DNA from: Treponema sp. | GTDB taxonomy: Bacteria > Spirochaetota > Spirochaetia > Treponematales > Treponemataceae | Direction: 5' to 3' | NCBI GenBank assembly: GCA_031290005.1 | Contig: JAITOJ010000104.1 | Coordinates: forward strand, 1-14,943 | DNA length: 14,943 nt | In this document: one piece after another, positions 1 to 5,402 of the stretch | Layout of the letters: each line of letters starts with the position of its first letter | How positions within the stretch are numbered: the first letter of the stretch is position 1 | Made by a program: the position numbers and the translations under genes | Notes under the pieces: generated by a model | Told to the model about the DNA's origin: nothing | Seen by the model: the letters and a program-made list of their open reading frames with translations, nothing else | Databases searched by the model: none

Positions 1-156
1 GGTATGTTTAAATGCGCCGACGGCAATTATTACGAAGGCGTAGGCGTGCCGCCCAATCAGGAGGTGGCGCAGGACTGGGATTTGTTCTATAACGGTGGGC
101 GCGATAACGTTTTAGAAGCGGCGATCAAACACCTTGATGACGCATACACACCCTAA
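1..156 (+). CDS. S41-type C-terminal processing protease, 3' end only
   Basis: The first 51 codons of the window are open in frame 1 and end at TAA (154-156). The peptide contains CADGNYYEGVGVPPNQEV, which resembles the segment late in S41 (Tsp/CtpA-like) serine proteases where a G-x-G-[IV]-x-P-x-x-x-[IV] motif follows the catalytic core, and then a GRDNVLEAAIKHL helix like the 'GRDxxLExAIxxL' helix that ends these proteins. Such proteases act in the periplasm or at the membrane. The catalytic Ser and Lys would lie upstream of the window, so activity cannot be judged. Two hairpins follow the stop. Alternative: another protein with a similar tail. Only the tail is visible, so confidence is moderate. 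Confidence 0.6.
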   Translation, partial: GMFKCADGNYYEGVGVPPNQEVAQDWDLFYNGGRDNVLEAAIKHLDDAYTP

Positions 157-165
157 TTGTGAGTT

Positions 166-193
166 AACTCCGAAGATTTCAGTTTTCGGAGTT
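166..193 (+). terminator. Hairpin just after the protease stop
   Basis: AACTCCGAA (166-174) and TTCGGAGTT (185-193) form a perfect 9-bp stem with a 10-nt loop, starting 9 nt after the stop codon. AATTG (155-159) and CAATT (200-204) could extend it. There is no T-run after it, so it may be a weak terminator or an mRNA 3'-end stabiliser. Confidence 0.45.
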
Positions 194-202
194 GAGCCTC
201 AA

Positions 203-227
203 TTACCTGTTCCCAGCGAACAGGTAA
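203..227 (+). other. Second perfect hairpin in tandem
   Basis: TTACCTGTTC (203-212) and GAACAGGTAA (218-227) form a perfect 10-bp stem with a 5-nt loop, directly after the previous hairpin. There is no T-run. It could be a second terminator-like structure or a protein-binding inverted repeat. Confidence 0.4.
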
Positions 228-242
228 CAATCATAATACAAG

Positions 243-291
243 GAGACAAAGACGGTTCTCCCGTAAACTAACAGGGAGGAAGAAGTGTCTC
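243..291. other. Nested stem-loop in the intergenic region
   Basis: GAGACA (243-248) pairs with TGTCTC (286-291). Inside it TTCTCCC (256-262) pairs with GGGAGGA (274-280), with one T-G wobble. The two stems nest. I recognise no known RNA family. This could be part of a small RNA or a chance structure. Confidence 0.25.
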
Positions 292-347
292 ACGCAAAGG
301 CGCGGAGGGGAAAAGGGGCGGCTTTCGGGAAGTTTTGGGGGTTCCAT

Positions 348-579
348 CCGTCCGATTCCGTGTATCCCATCCGCCCGGAACCGGTGTGCGCTTTCCCTGC
401 AATAGTGATGTGAGTATCAGTCTGATACGCGTGTGAGTATCAGGCTGATACGCATGTGAGTATCAGGCTGATACGCATATGAGTATCAGGCTGATACGCG
501 TATGCAATACCGGGGGAATACGCGCCGCGGTTACCGGCGGATGGGGAAGGCACTATCCGGCGGGTGTATGGGGCAATTC
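348..579 (+). repeat. Structured intergenic palindrome-array element, copy 1
   Basis: This element has the same architecture as 13985-14262. The left arm (348-409, 62 nt) matches copy 2 at 54 of 62 positions by my count. The right arm (500-579, 80 nt) matches at 75 of 80. Between them lie a 4-nt junction, four palindromes and a 2-nt junction. The left arm folds as CCGATTCCG (352-360) with CGGAACCGG (376-384). The right arm folds as CCGGCGGAT (534-542) with ATCCGGCGG (555-563), with one G-G mismatch. Specific to this copy, GCGTAT (498-503) can also pair with ATACGC (518-523). It sits between the protease gene and a small membrane peptide gene. Read on the minus strand, the left arm is open for about 30 codons, so a decayed coding origin for that arm cannot be excluded. 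Confidence 0.85.
414..497. repeat. Four 15-bp palindromes with a 23-bp period
   Basis: The core GTATCAGGCTGATAC starts at 414 (with T in place of the central G), 437, 460 and 483, so the period is exactly 23 bp. Each core is an odd palindrome, GTATCA-N3-TGATAC. The 8-nt spacers are gcgtgtga, gcatgtga and gcatatga. The dyad symmetry and regular phasing suit an array of dimeric-protein operators or a string of short RNA hairpins. A further half-site, GTATCA, stands alone at 610-615. Confidence 0.9.
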
Positions 580-643
580 TGGACGGTAGTGAGGGGCAAT
601 CTTGACCGGGTATCATTCAATAAAAGGAAGGAAGGAGTAAACT

Positions 644-745
644 ATGGAACTGTTAATCATTTTGTTCGGCACAGGTATCATGCTATTCATCGGCTTTCAT
701 ATCAACATATATCTGGCTAACCACCCCAGTAAAAAGATGCAATAA
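644..745 (+). CDS. Small single-helix membrane peptide, 33 aa
   Basis: An ATG at 644 follows a strong ribosome site (AAGGAG at 632-637, 6 nt before the start). It opens a 33-codon frame ending at TAA (743-745). The peptide starts MELLIILFGTGIMLFIGFHI, a single hydrophobic helix over about residues 2-26, and ends in a polar, lysine-bearing tail (NHPSKKMQ). A GC-rich hairpin with a T-run begins 1 nt after the stop. A good ribosome site, hydrophobic-then-basic composition and a dedicated terminator make this a credible real gene despite its size. I do not recognise a family. Type I toxins and small regulatory membrane peptides share this shape, but no antitoxin RNA is apparent. I see no clear promoter, although TTGACC (602-607) is -35-like. 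The nearest upstream feature is the palindrome array. Confidence 0.65.
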   Translation: MELLIILFGTGIMLFIGFHINIYLANHPSKKMQ

Positions 746-746
746 G

Positions 747-769
747 CGGCGGGAGGCCGCCGTTGTTTT
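747..769 (+). terminator. Intrinsic terminator of the small peptide gene
   Basis: CGGCGG (747-752) and CCGCCG (757-762) form a perfect 6-bp GC stem with a GAGG loop, followed by TTGTTTT (763-769). This is a textbook rho-independent terminator and the best one in the window. Confidence 0.85.
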
Positions 770-852
770 ATACAGGGCGTGGGCAGCCGCTGACCGCGAA
801 GACTGCCGGGCGATACTTCTACCGTACATTTTCAATGAGGCAACGCGCCCAC

Positions 853-881
853 TTGACATTCAGCGTTGTAATCGTTAATAT
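853..881 (+). promoter_or_regulatory. Promoter of tRNA-Lys
   Basis: TTGACA (853-858) is a perfect -35. TAATAT (876-881) lies 17 bp downstream as the -10, within the AT-rich run TTAATATATAAT. TATAAT at 881-886 is a better hexamer, but its 22-bp spacing is too long. The tRNA begins 17 nt after this -10. Confidence 0.7.
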
Positions 882-898
882 ATAATCCATAAATGAAC

Positions 899-971
899 GG
901 GCCATTAGCTCAGCTGGTAGAGCAACAGACTCTTAATCTGTGGGTCGAAGGTTCGATCCCTTCATGGCTCA
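899..971 (+). tRNA. tRNA-Lys (anticodon CTT)
   Basis: The 73-nt sequence folds as a full cloverleaf. The acceptor stem is GGGCCAT (899-905) with ATGGCTC (964-970), including one G-T pair. The D arm is closed by GCTC and GAGC. The anticodon stem ACAGA with TCTGT carries the loop CTCTTAA, so the anticodon is CTT, which reads AAG lysine codons. The T arm is GAAGG with CCTTC around TTCGATC. The discriminator base is A971. The next bases are GTC, so CCA is not encoded and must be added after transcription. It is a single tRNA gene with its own strong promoter. Confidence 0.97.
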
Positions 972-1376
972 GTCTTTTAAACGTAAAAATTTTTGTAATA
1001 CAAGGAAAATAAATCAGCGTAAGAAAACGCTACCACCCCAAAAGGCGTGTTTTTTACCTTGATGTACACCAGATATACACCTTTATGTATAACGAAAAAC
1101 GGCATGGATGTTTTTTGCGCGATACCCGCGGAAGCGGATTCCTTTGGGCCTTGCGGCGGAGTATGCCGCTTTCTACCGGGTCTGTTCCCTTTTTTATATG
1201 CCCCTGAACATCCGCAGGAAGTCATCTGCCTTGCCTTTGGGGATATTCTCCGAAACTTCCGTAGAGTTCTACGAGAGTTTGCGGGGATTCTACGAAACTT
1301 TGGGAGTATCCCCAAAAGCGGAAAACAAGATGAATGGATTTCATTGACATTACGGGGATTGAATCGTCCAGCATAA
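972..1376. other. Intergenic region between tRNA-Lys and pcrA
   Basis: I see no convincing gene in this stretch. Short open frames run through it (for example from 1047 and 1108), but they lack ribosome sites and are partly made of the degenerate repeats at 1236-1316. After the tRNA, a small hairpin AGCGT (1016-1020) with ACGCT (1027-1031) may help end the tRNA transcript, although it lacks a T-run. The rest is the inverted repeat listed separately. Confidence 0.6.
1236..1316. repeat. Long inverted repeat with internal degenerate tandem units
   Basis: TTTGGGGATA (1236-1245) is the exact reverse complement of TATCCCCAAA (1307-1316), giving a 10-bp outer stem. Inside, CGTAGA (1260-1265) pairs with TCTACG (1268-1273) around GT, and GAAACT (1252-1257) partly pairs with AGTTT (1276-1280). 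The interior also reads as roughly 20-22-bp degenerate units of the type ATTCTaCGAaAcTTtG, starting near 1241, 1261 and 1283. It lies 60 bp upstream of the pcrA promoter. Its function is unknown. It could be a cruciform, a terminator for incoming transcripts or a small mobile repeat. Confidence 0.65.
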
Positions 1377-1405
1377 TTGCAAAACCTTCGCGTTTGTACT
1401 ATGAT
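1377..1405 (+). promoter_or_regulatory. Promoter of pcrA, close to the start codon
   Basis: TTGCAA (1377-1382), a 17-bp spacer and TATGAT (1400-1405) match a housekeeping sigma promoter. The -10 ends 9 nt before the ATG at 1415, so the transcript would start 0-4 nt before the start codon. There is no ribosome site in front of that ATG. Confidence 0.6.
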
Positions 1406-1414
1406 GTTCCTGTT

Positions 1415-3616
1415 ATGACTGCGTCCCCAGCACTTGACCAGCATCTTTCTCTGCTCAACCCCGAACAGCTCGAGGCGGTACAGCACAACAGCTCGCCCCT
1501 TCTGATTCTGGCCGGGGCCGGGTCGGGGAAGACCCGGGTAATCACCACCAAAATCGCCTGGCTCATCGGCGCTCAAGGCGCAGACCCCCGCTCCATTTTG
1601 GCGGTCACTTTCACCAAAAAGGCAGCCAATGAAATGGCCGGGCGGGCCCGCCAGATGGAAAGTCGGGCCGAACAGTGCCGTATTCAGACCTTCCATTCCT
1701 TTGGGGCCCGGCTCCTGCGGTTCTATCCTGAAGACGCGGGGCTTTCGGCAAACTTCACAGTCTATGACGATGATGACACGGTAACCCTGGTGTCCAAAGC
1801 GGTTCCCAAGCTGAACCGCCAGCAGGCCGCCCGGTTCGCCCACAAAATCTCCCTGGCAAAGGATTATTGCCTTGACCCGGACTCGCCGGAGCTGGCGGAA
1901 ATAGACAGTACCCTGGACTTCCCCGCCGTTTACCGGGCTTACCAAAACCGTCTGCGCGGCACAGGCAACGCGGATTTCGGCGACCTCATCATGCTTCCGG
2001 TCAAACTGCTGGAAGAAAATGACCGGGTGAGGACGGCCATGCAGCGCCGTTATGAAACCATCCTGGTGGACGAATACCAGGATTCCAACGCGGCCCAGTT
2101 CCGCCTCCTTAAGGCCCTGGCTGGGCCGGGGGCCTATATCTGCGTGGTGGGGGACGACGACCAGTCGATTTATCACTTCCGGGGCGCGGAAATACAGAAC
2201 ATGCTTTCCTTTGAAGACGCATTTCCCGGCGCCTTGGTTATCCGGCTGGAACGCAATTACCGCTCCGTATCCCCGGTGCTCTCCCTGGCGGACGCGGTGG
2301 TCAGGCGGAACCAGGGGCGGCTGGGCAAGACTTTGCGGGCCGAGCGGGGAAAGGGCAAAAAACCCGTCCTGGCCTTCCTGCCCGACCAGGACGAGGAAAC
2401 CGCCTTTTGCGCGGAGATGATCGAGCAGTCCCACAACAAAGGCGTTCTCTATGGAGACTGGGCAATTTTGTACCGCACCAACGCCCAGTCCCCGGGTTTT
2501 GAGACCGAATTCCTCCGCCGCAAAATTCCCTACCGGGTGGTGGGTTCCCTGAAGTTCTACGAGCGGGAAGAAATCAAGGACGCCCTTTCGTGGCTGGCCT
2601 TTATGGCCAACCGGCGCGATGAGGTGGCTTTCCGCCGGATTATCAACAAACCCGCGCGCGGTATCGGAGAGGTAACGGTGGAAAAAATCATCCACACGGC
2701 CTATTCGTCTTCGTTGTCCTTTATCGACGCCTGCCGGGAGTTCACCGGGGGGAGTAAAAAAGCCGCCGGAGGAATCGGCAAGTTCATTGGTATTTTCGAT
2801 ACCCTTGCCGCCCTGCTCCCGCCGGCCAAACCGCCGGAAGACAACGGGACTCCGGCGGTTATGGAAGACGGGATGCGCCTGAGCGCCTTTGCGGAGCGCC
2901 TTGTTACGGAGAGCGGTCTGGACGAGTACCACAGCGCCAGAGACGAAATCGCCGGAACCCAGCGGCTGGCAAACTTGCAGGAGCTTGCCAACGCGGCGAC
3001 GCTGTATCCTCTGTCCACAGAGGGCCTTTTGGACTTCCTTGACCACATTGAGCTTGACCGCGGCATGGAACTAGACACCTCGGAGAATGCCGACACAGTA
3101 ACCCTCATCACCCTGCACAATACCAAGGGACTGGAATTCCCCAAGGTCATCATCACGGGCCTGGAAAGCGGCATATTCCCCCGGGACGGCAAAAGCACGG
3201 AGGAACTGGAGGAGGAACGGCGGCTTTTTTACGTGGGCATCACCCGCGCCAAAGACGAACTCTATCTGACTGCCTGCGCCCGGCGGCGGATCTATGGCAG
3301 AACCGAGTTTTGCGACCCCAGTCCCTTCTTGTATGAAATCGACCGGGACCTGGTTTCAATAATTGGGAATCCCCCGCCGGACTTCGCGGGCAGCCGGGGC
3401 GGAACAGCCCCTCCTGATCCGGAACAACAGGCCCTGCTCAACCAGTGGCCCAAAGGCGCACGGCTGTTTCACGACGACTACGGATACGGGACGGTGGTGT
3501 CCCGGTCGGTGAACAATGGCGAGGTGGTCATCAAAGTGGTTTTTGAAAACGGCGGAGAAAAGCATTTTATGCCAAAATACCAGGAGGCCGCGCTTCTGCG
3601 GATTGGGGACGAGTAA
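1415..3616 (+). CDS. pcrA: UvrD/PcrA-family superfamily 1A DNA helicase
   Basis: This is an ATP-driven 3'-5' DNA helicase of about 733 aa, the usual size for PcrA/UvrD, which acts in excision repair and in clearing replication conflicts. All core motifs are present: Q-motif LNPEQLEAVQ (14-23), Walker A GAGSGKT (34-40), motif Ia TFTKKAANEM, Walker B VDEYQDSN (about 218-225), motif III GDDDQSIYHFRGA (about 246), motif IV RNYRS (about 280), motif V TLHNTKGLEF (about 565) and motif VI FYVGITRAKDE (about 604). The C-terminus has a Tudor-like segment (FHDDYGYGTVV, then VVFENGGEKHF), as in PcrA proteins that bind RNA polymerase. I chose the ATG at 1415 over the in-frame ATG at 1334 because homologues begin just before the Q-motif and because the promoter lies between the two. 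PcrA, UvrD and Rep are hard to separate by eye. Confidence 0.93.
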   Translation: MTASPALDQHLSLLNPEQLEAVQHNSSPLLILAGAGSGKTRVITTKIAWLIGAQGADPRSILAVTFTKKAANEMAGRARQMESRAEQCRIQTFHSFGARLLRFYPEDAGLSANFTVYDDDDTVTLVSKAVPKLNRQQAARFAHKISLAKDYCLDPDSPELAEIDSTLDFPAVYRAYQNRLRGTGNADFGDLIMLPVKLLEENDRVRTAMQRRYETILVDEYQDSNAAQFRLLKALAGPGAYICVVGDDDQSIYHFRGAEIQNMLSFEDAFPGALVIRLERNYRSVSPVLSLADAVVRRNQGRLGKTLRAERGKGKKPVLAFLPDQDEETAFCAEMIEQSHNKGVLYGDWAILYRTNAQSPGFETEFLRRKIPYRVVGSLKFYEREEIKDALSWLAFMANRRDEVAFRRIINKPARGIGEVTVEKIIHTAYSSSLSFIDACREFTGGSKKAAGGIGKFIGIFDTLAALLPPAKPPEDNGTPAVMEDGMRLSAFAERLVTESGLDEYHSARDEIAGTQRLANLQELANAATLYPLSTEGLLDFLDHIELDRGMELDTSENADTVTLITLHNTKGLEFPKVIITGLESGIFPRDGKSTEELEEERRLFYVGITRAKDELYLTACARRRIYGRTEFCDPSPFLYEIDRDLVSIIGNPPPDFAGSRGGTAPPDPEQQALLNQWPKGARLFHDDYGYGTVVSRSVNNGEVVIKVVFENGGEKHFMPKYQEAALLRIGDE

Positions 3617-3640
3617 TGAAAAAAATCATCCCGAGGTGAT

Positions 3641-4264
3641 ATGGACAAATCATTCATTCTTACGGGCATACAGCACAGCGGAAAATCCACACTGGGAAAG
3701 CTCCTCGCTTCCCGCTTAGGTCTTCCGTTTTACGACATTGATGAACTCGTCTCAGCGCGCACCGGAAAAACACCCCGCGCTCTGTACCAGCAAGATGGCA
3801 AAGCGGCGTTCCTGGCCGCGGAACTGGAAGCCTGCCAGGCCCTTGCCTCTTCCCTTTCCGGCGGAGCCGTAATCGCCACCGGCGGGGGCATCTGCGATAA
3901 TCAGCCCGCTTTTGACCTTTTGCGAAAAGCCGGGCGGGTTGTTTTCCTTAATATTGATGAAAATATTGCGGTCGCCAGGATTATACGCACCATACAAATC
4001 CTTCCTGACCGCTCCATGTCCGGCCTTCCCGCTTATATTGCCCAGGAAAATCCTCAAACTTTTGAAGACGTCCGGCGCATTTTCCATCACTTTTATACTG
4101 AACGAACGGCCCGATACCATGCGCTTGCGGACGCGGTTTTCACTCCCGCAGATGCGGCGGCTTCGGCGAACGCGGAAATGCTTTGGCGCCTAGTCAGCGT
4201 TCTTGTGTCGGGCATTGAAAATCCCCCAGCACATACCCGCAAATCTTTTCCAAATCCGGCCTGA
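3641..4264 (+). CDS. Shikimate kinase-like protein, atypical substrate site
   Basis: This is a P-loop kinase of the shikimate kinase fold, which would phosphorylate shikimate in aromatic amino acid synthesis. It shows Walker A GIQHSGKST (9-17), DIDELV (32-37) with the shikimate-binding Asp, IATGGG (78-83) and an ERTARYHALAD helix (154-164) that carries the late Arg. GAGGTGAT, 4 nt upstream, is a strong ribosome site. Two features are odd. Where the family has the shikimate-binding Arg in an F-R-x-x-E motif, this protein has FLAAE (57-61), so the Arg is a Leu. The lid segment DRSMSGLP also lacks the usual R-P-L-L. At 207 aa it is longer than the usual 170-180, and the last 23 residues lie over the end of the opposite-strand glycosyltransferase gene. 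It follows pcrA by 24 nt and may be co-transcribed. It is either a divergent shikimate kinase or a paralogue with another substrate. Confidence 0.75.
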   Translation: MDKSFILTGIQHSGKSTLGKLLASRLGLPFYDIDELVSARTGKTPRALYQQDGKAAFLAAELEACQALASSLSGGAVIATGGGICDNQPAFDLLRKAGRVVFLNIDENIAVARIIRTIQILPDRSMSGLPAYIAQENPQTFEDVRRIFHHFYTERTARYHALADAVFTPADAAASANAEMLWRLVSVLVSGIENPPAHTRKSFPNPA

Positions 4265-5342
4265 TGTCCAGGGCGGCAATATTCCTGACAACAGCCTGCC
4301 GGTACGCAGGATTATCAGAAAGCTCAGAGATTTTGCGGTATATGCCTTCGGGCTTCTGAATAAACCACCCCGCGCTGTTCTGAACCACAAAACGCACATT
4401 CCCCAGTTCCTGACCATGAATAAAAGTAGAAATAATAATCGGTTTTCTGTATGCCAAGGCTTCCATTATCAAAGAAGCGCCGGCTTTGGTAATCACGCAG
4501 TCCGCTTGCGAGAGCAATTCGGGCATATTGCGCACATACCCGTGGACGGTTAGCGCTGCGCCGGGAAAGCGGCGGCAAAGGCCGGCTATCCGGCGGTGTG
4601 CGCCGGAATTTCTGCCGCATACCGCCGTGAACTTGAACGCCGGACGCTCATCCCGCGCTGCCTGTTTCAGGAAATAGCGAACCAGAGGAACCATATCCGG
4701 CAGCCCCTCGCCTCCTCCGGCGATGAGCACTGAAAAAGCCTGATTATTTCGGGAACCAGAGACATGCCCTGCCCCCTGAATTCCGCGGAATTCCGGTTTC
4801 AGGATAAAAGGAAAGACAGTACAATCCCTGATCCCGTAATCCCGAAGGATTTTTTGCCGCAGTTCCTGGGAAAATACGATATACCGCGCCCGCTTGACGA
4901 TGAACCACGAAGGATGGGCGGTAAAAGGGTCGGTGACAATCACGAAAAAAGGAATTCCCGGATTCACCTGCTGAACCGCATGCCAGGCCGCGGGCGCCAG
5001 GGCAAAGTGCATACACACGATCCGGGTAATCCGGTGTTTTCTGATGAGATGCTCTATATAGGGCGCGGTATGCCAATTCACCAGCGCGGTGGTGAGTTTG
5101 AGGAAAGGCGGAATGGTGTTAATATCGTAGAAAAGGGAATAACAGGAGCGGGCATACATGCTGGAAAAATGATAGCCCTGTTCAAACAAGGAGCGGGCGA
5201 AATATTGCCCGGAGGAGAAACCGTTTTCAAGGAAAGCTTTGACGTTTCCCTGAGATTCAAGCGCCCCGGCGAGAATCCGGGCGGGAGTGATATGCCCGCT
5301 TCCGGTATTCAGGTAGAGCAGCAGTATACGCTCATTGTCCAT
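4194..5342 (-). CDS. GT28-family glycosyltransferase, MGDG synthase/MurG-like
   Basis: This 382-aa protein has the two-domain GT-B layout of family 28. The N-terminal domain begins LLYLNTGSGHITPARIL (8-24), the Gly-rich motif of MGDG synthases, and continues with VCMHFALAPAAWHAV (109-123) and VIVTDPF (134-140). The C-terminal nucleotide-sugar domain has SVLIAGGGEG (204-213), HGYVRNMPELLSQADCVITK (267-286) and the acceptor/donor loop KAGASLIMEALA (286-297). It probably transfers a hexose to diacylglycerol or a similar lipid at the inner membrane, which fits the glycolipids known from treponemes. MurG is less likely because the N-terminal motif differs. AAGGA lies about 12 nt upstream of the ATG, which is a loose spacing. 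The gene diverges from dapL across 60 bp and overlaps the shikimate kinase-like gene by 71 bp at its 3' end. Confidence 0.8.
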   Translation of the reverse strand: MDNERILLLYLNTGSGHITPARILAGALESQGNVKAFLENGFSSGQYFARSLFEQGYHFSSMYARSCYSLFYDINTIPPFLKLTTALVNWHTAPYIEHLIRKHRITRIVCMHFALAPAAWHAVQQVNPGIPFFVIVTDPFTAHPSWFIVKRARYIVFSQELRQKILRDYGIRDCTVFPFILKPEFRGIQGAGHVSGSRNNQAFSVLIAGGGEGLPDMVPLVRYFLKQAARDERPAFKFTAVCGRNSGAHRRIAGLCRRFPGAALTVHGYVRNMPELLSQADCVITKAGASLIMEALAYRKPIIISTFIHGQELGNVRFVVQNSAGWFIQKPEGIYRKISELSDNPAYRQAVVRNIAALDIRPDLEKICGYVLGDFQCPTQER

Positions 5343-5367
5343 AGTTCATAGTTTTCCTTATCACTTA

Positions 5368-5396
5368 TATACATTTTTTGAAGTTTGTGCTAGCCT
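5368..5396 (+). promoter_or_regulatory. Probable dapL promoter, close to the start codon
   Basis: TATACA (5368-5373), a 17-bp spacer and TAGCCT (5391-5396) preceded by TGC give a weak promoter with an extended -10. The -10 ends 6 nt before the ATG, as in galE. The minus-strand TATATA (5371-5366) within the same 60-bp gap may be the -10 of the divergent glycosyltransferase gene. Confidence 0.4.
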
Positions 5397-5402
5397 TAAT
5401 CC

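Noticed and set aside
414..497. CRISPR array
   Set aside because: The repeats are 15 bp and the spacers only 8 bp and nearly identical to each other. No cas genes are near.
502..720. Open frame of 72 codons starting in the right arm of element copy 1
   Set aside because: It has no ribosome site and begins inside the repeat. It overlaps the better supported small peptide frame at 644-745, which has a strong ribosome site and a terminator.
881..886. TATAAT as the -10 of the tRNA promoter
   Set aside because: It is a perfect hexamer, but it lies 22 bp from TTGACA. TAATAT at 876-881 has the optimal 17-bp spacing.
1047..1376. Open frame of 109 codons upstream of pcrA
   Set aside because: It has no ribosome site, its second half is made of the degenerate repeat units and it runs through the pcrA promoter region.
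977..3046. Long minus-strand open frame of 689 codons opposite pcrA
   Set aside because: The protein has no recognisable domain and is rich in Gly, Arg, Pro and Phe, as expected for the antisense of a GC-rich gene. The plus strand carries all helicase motifs over the same bases.
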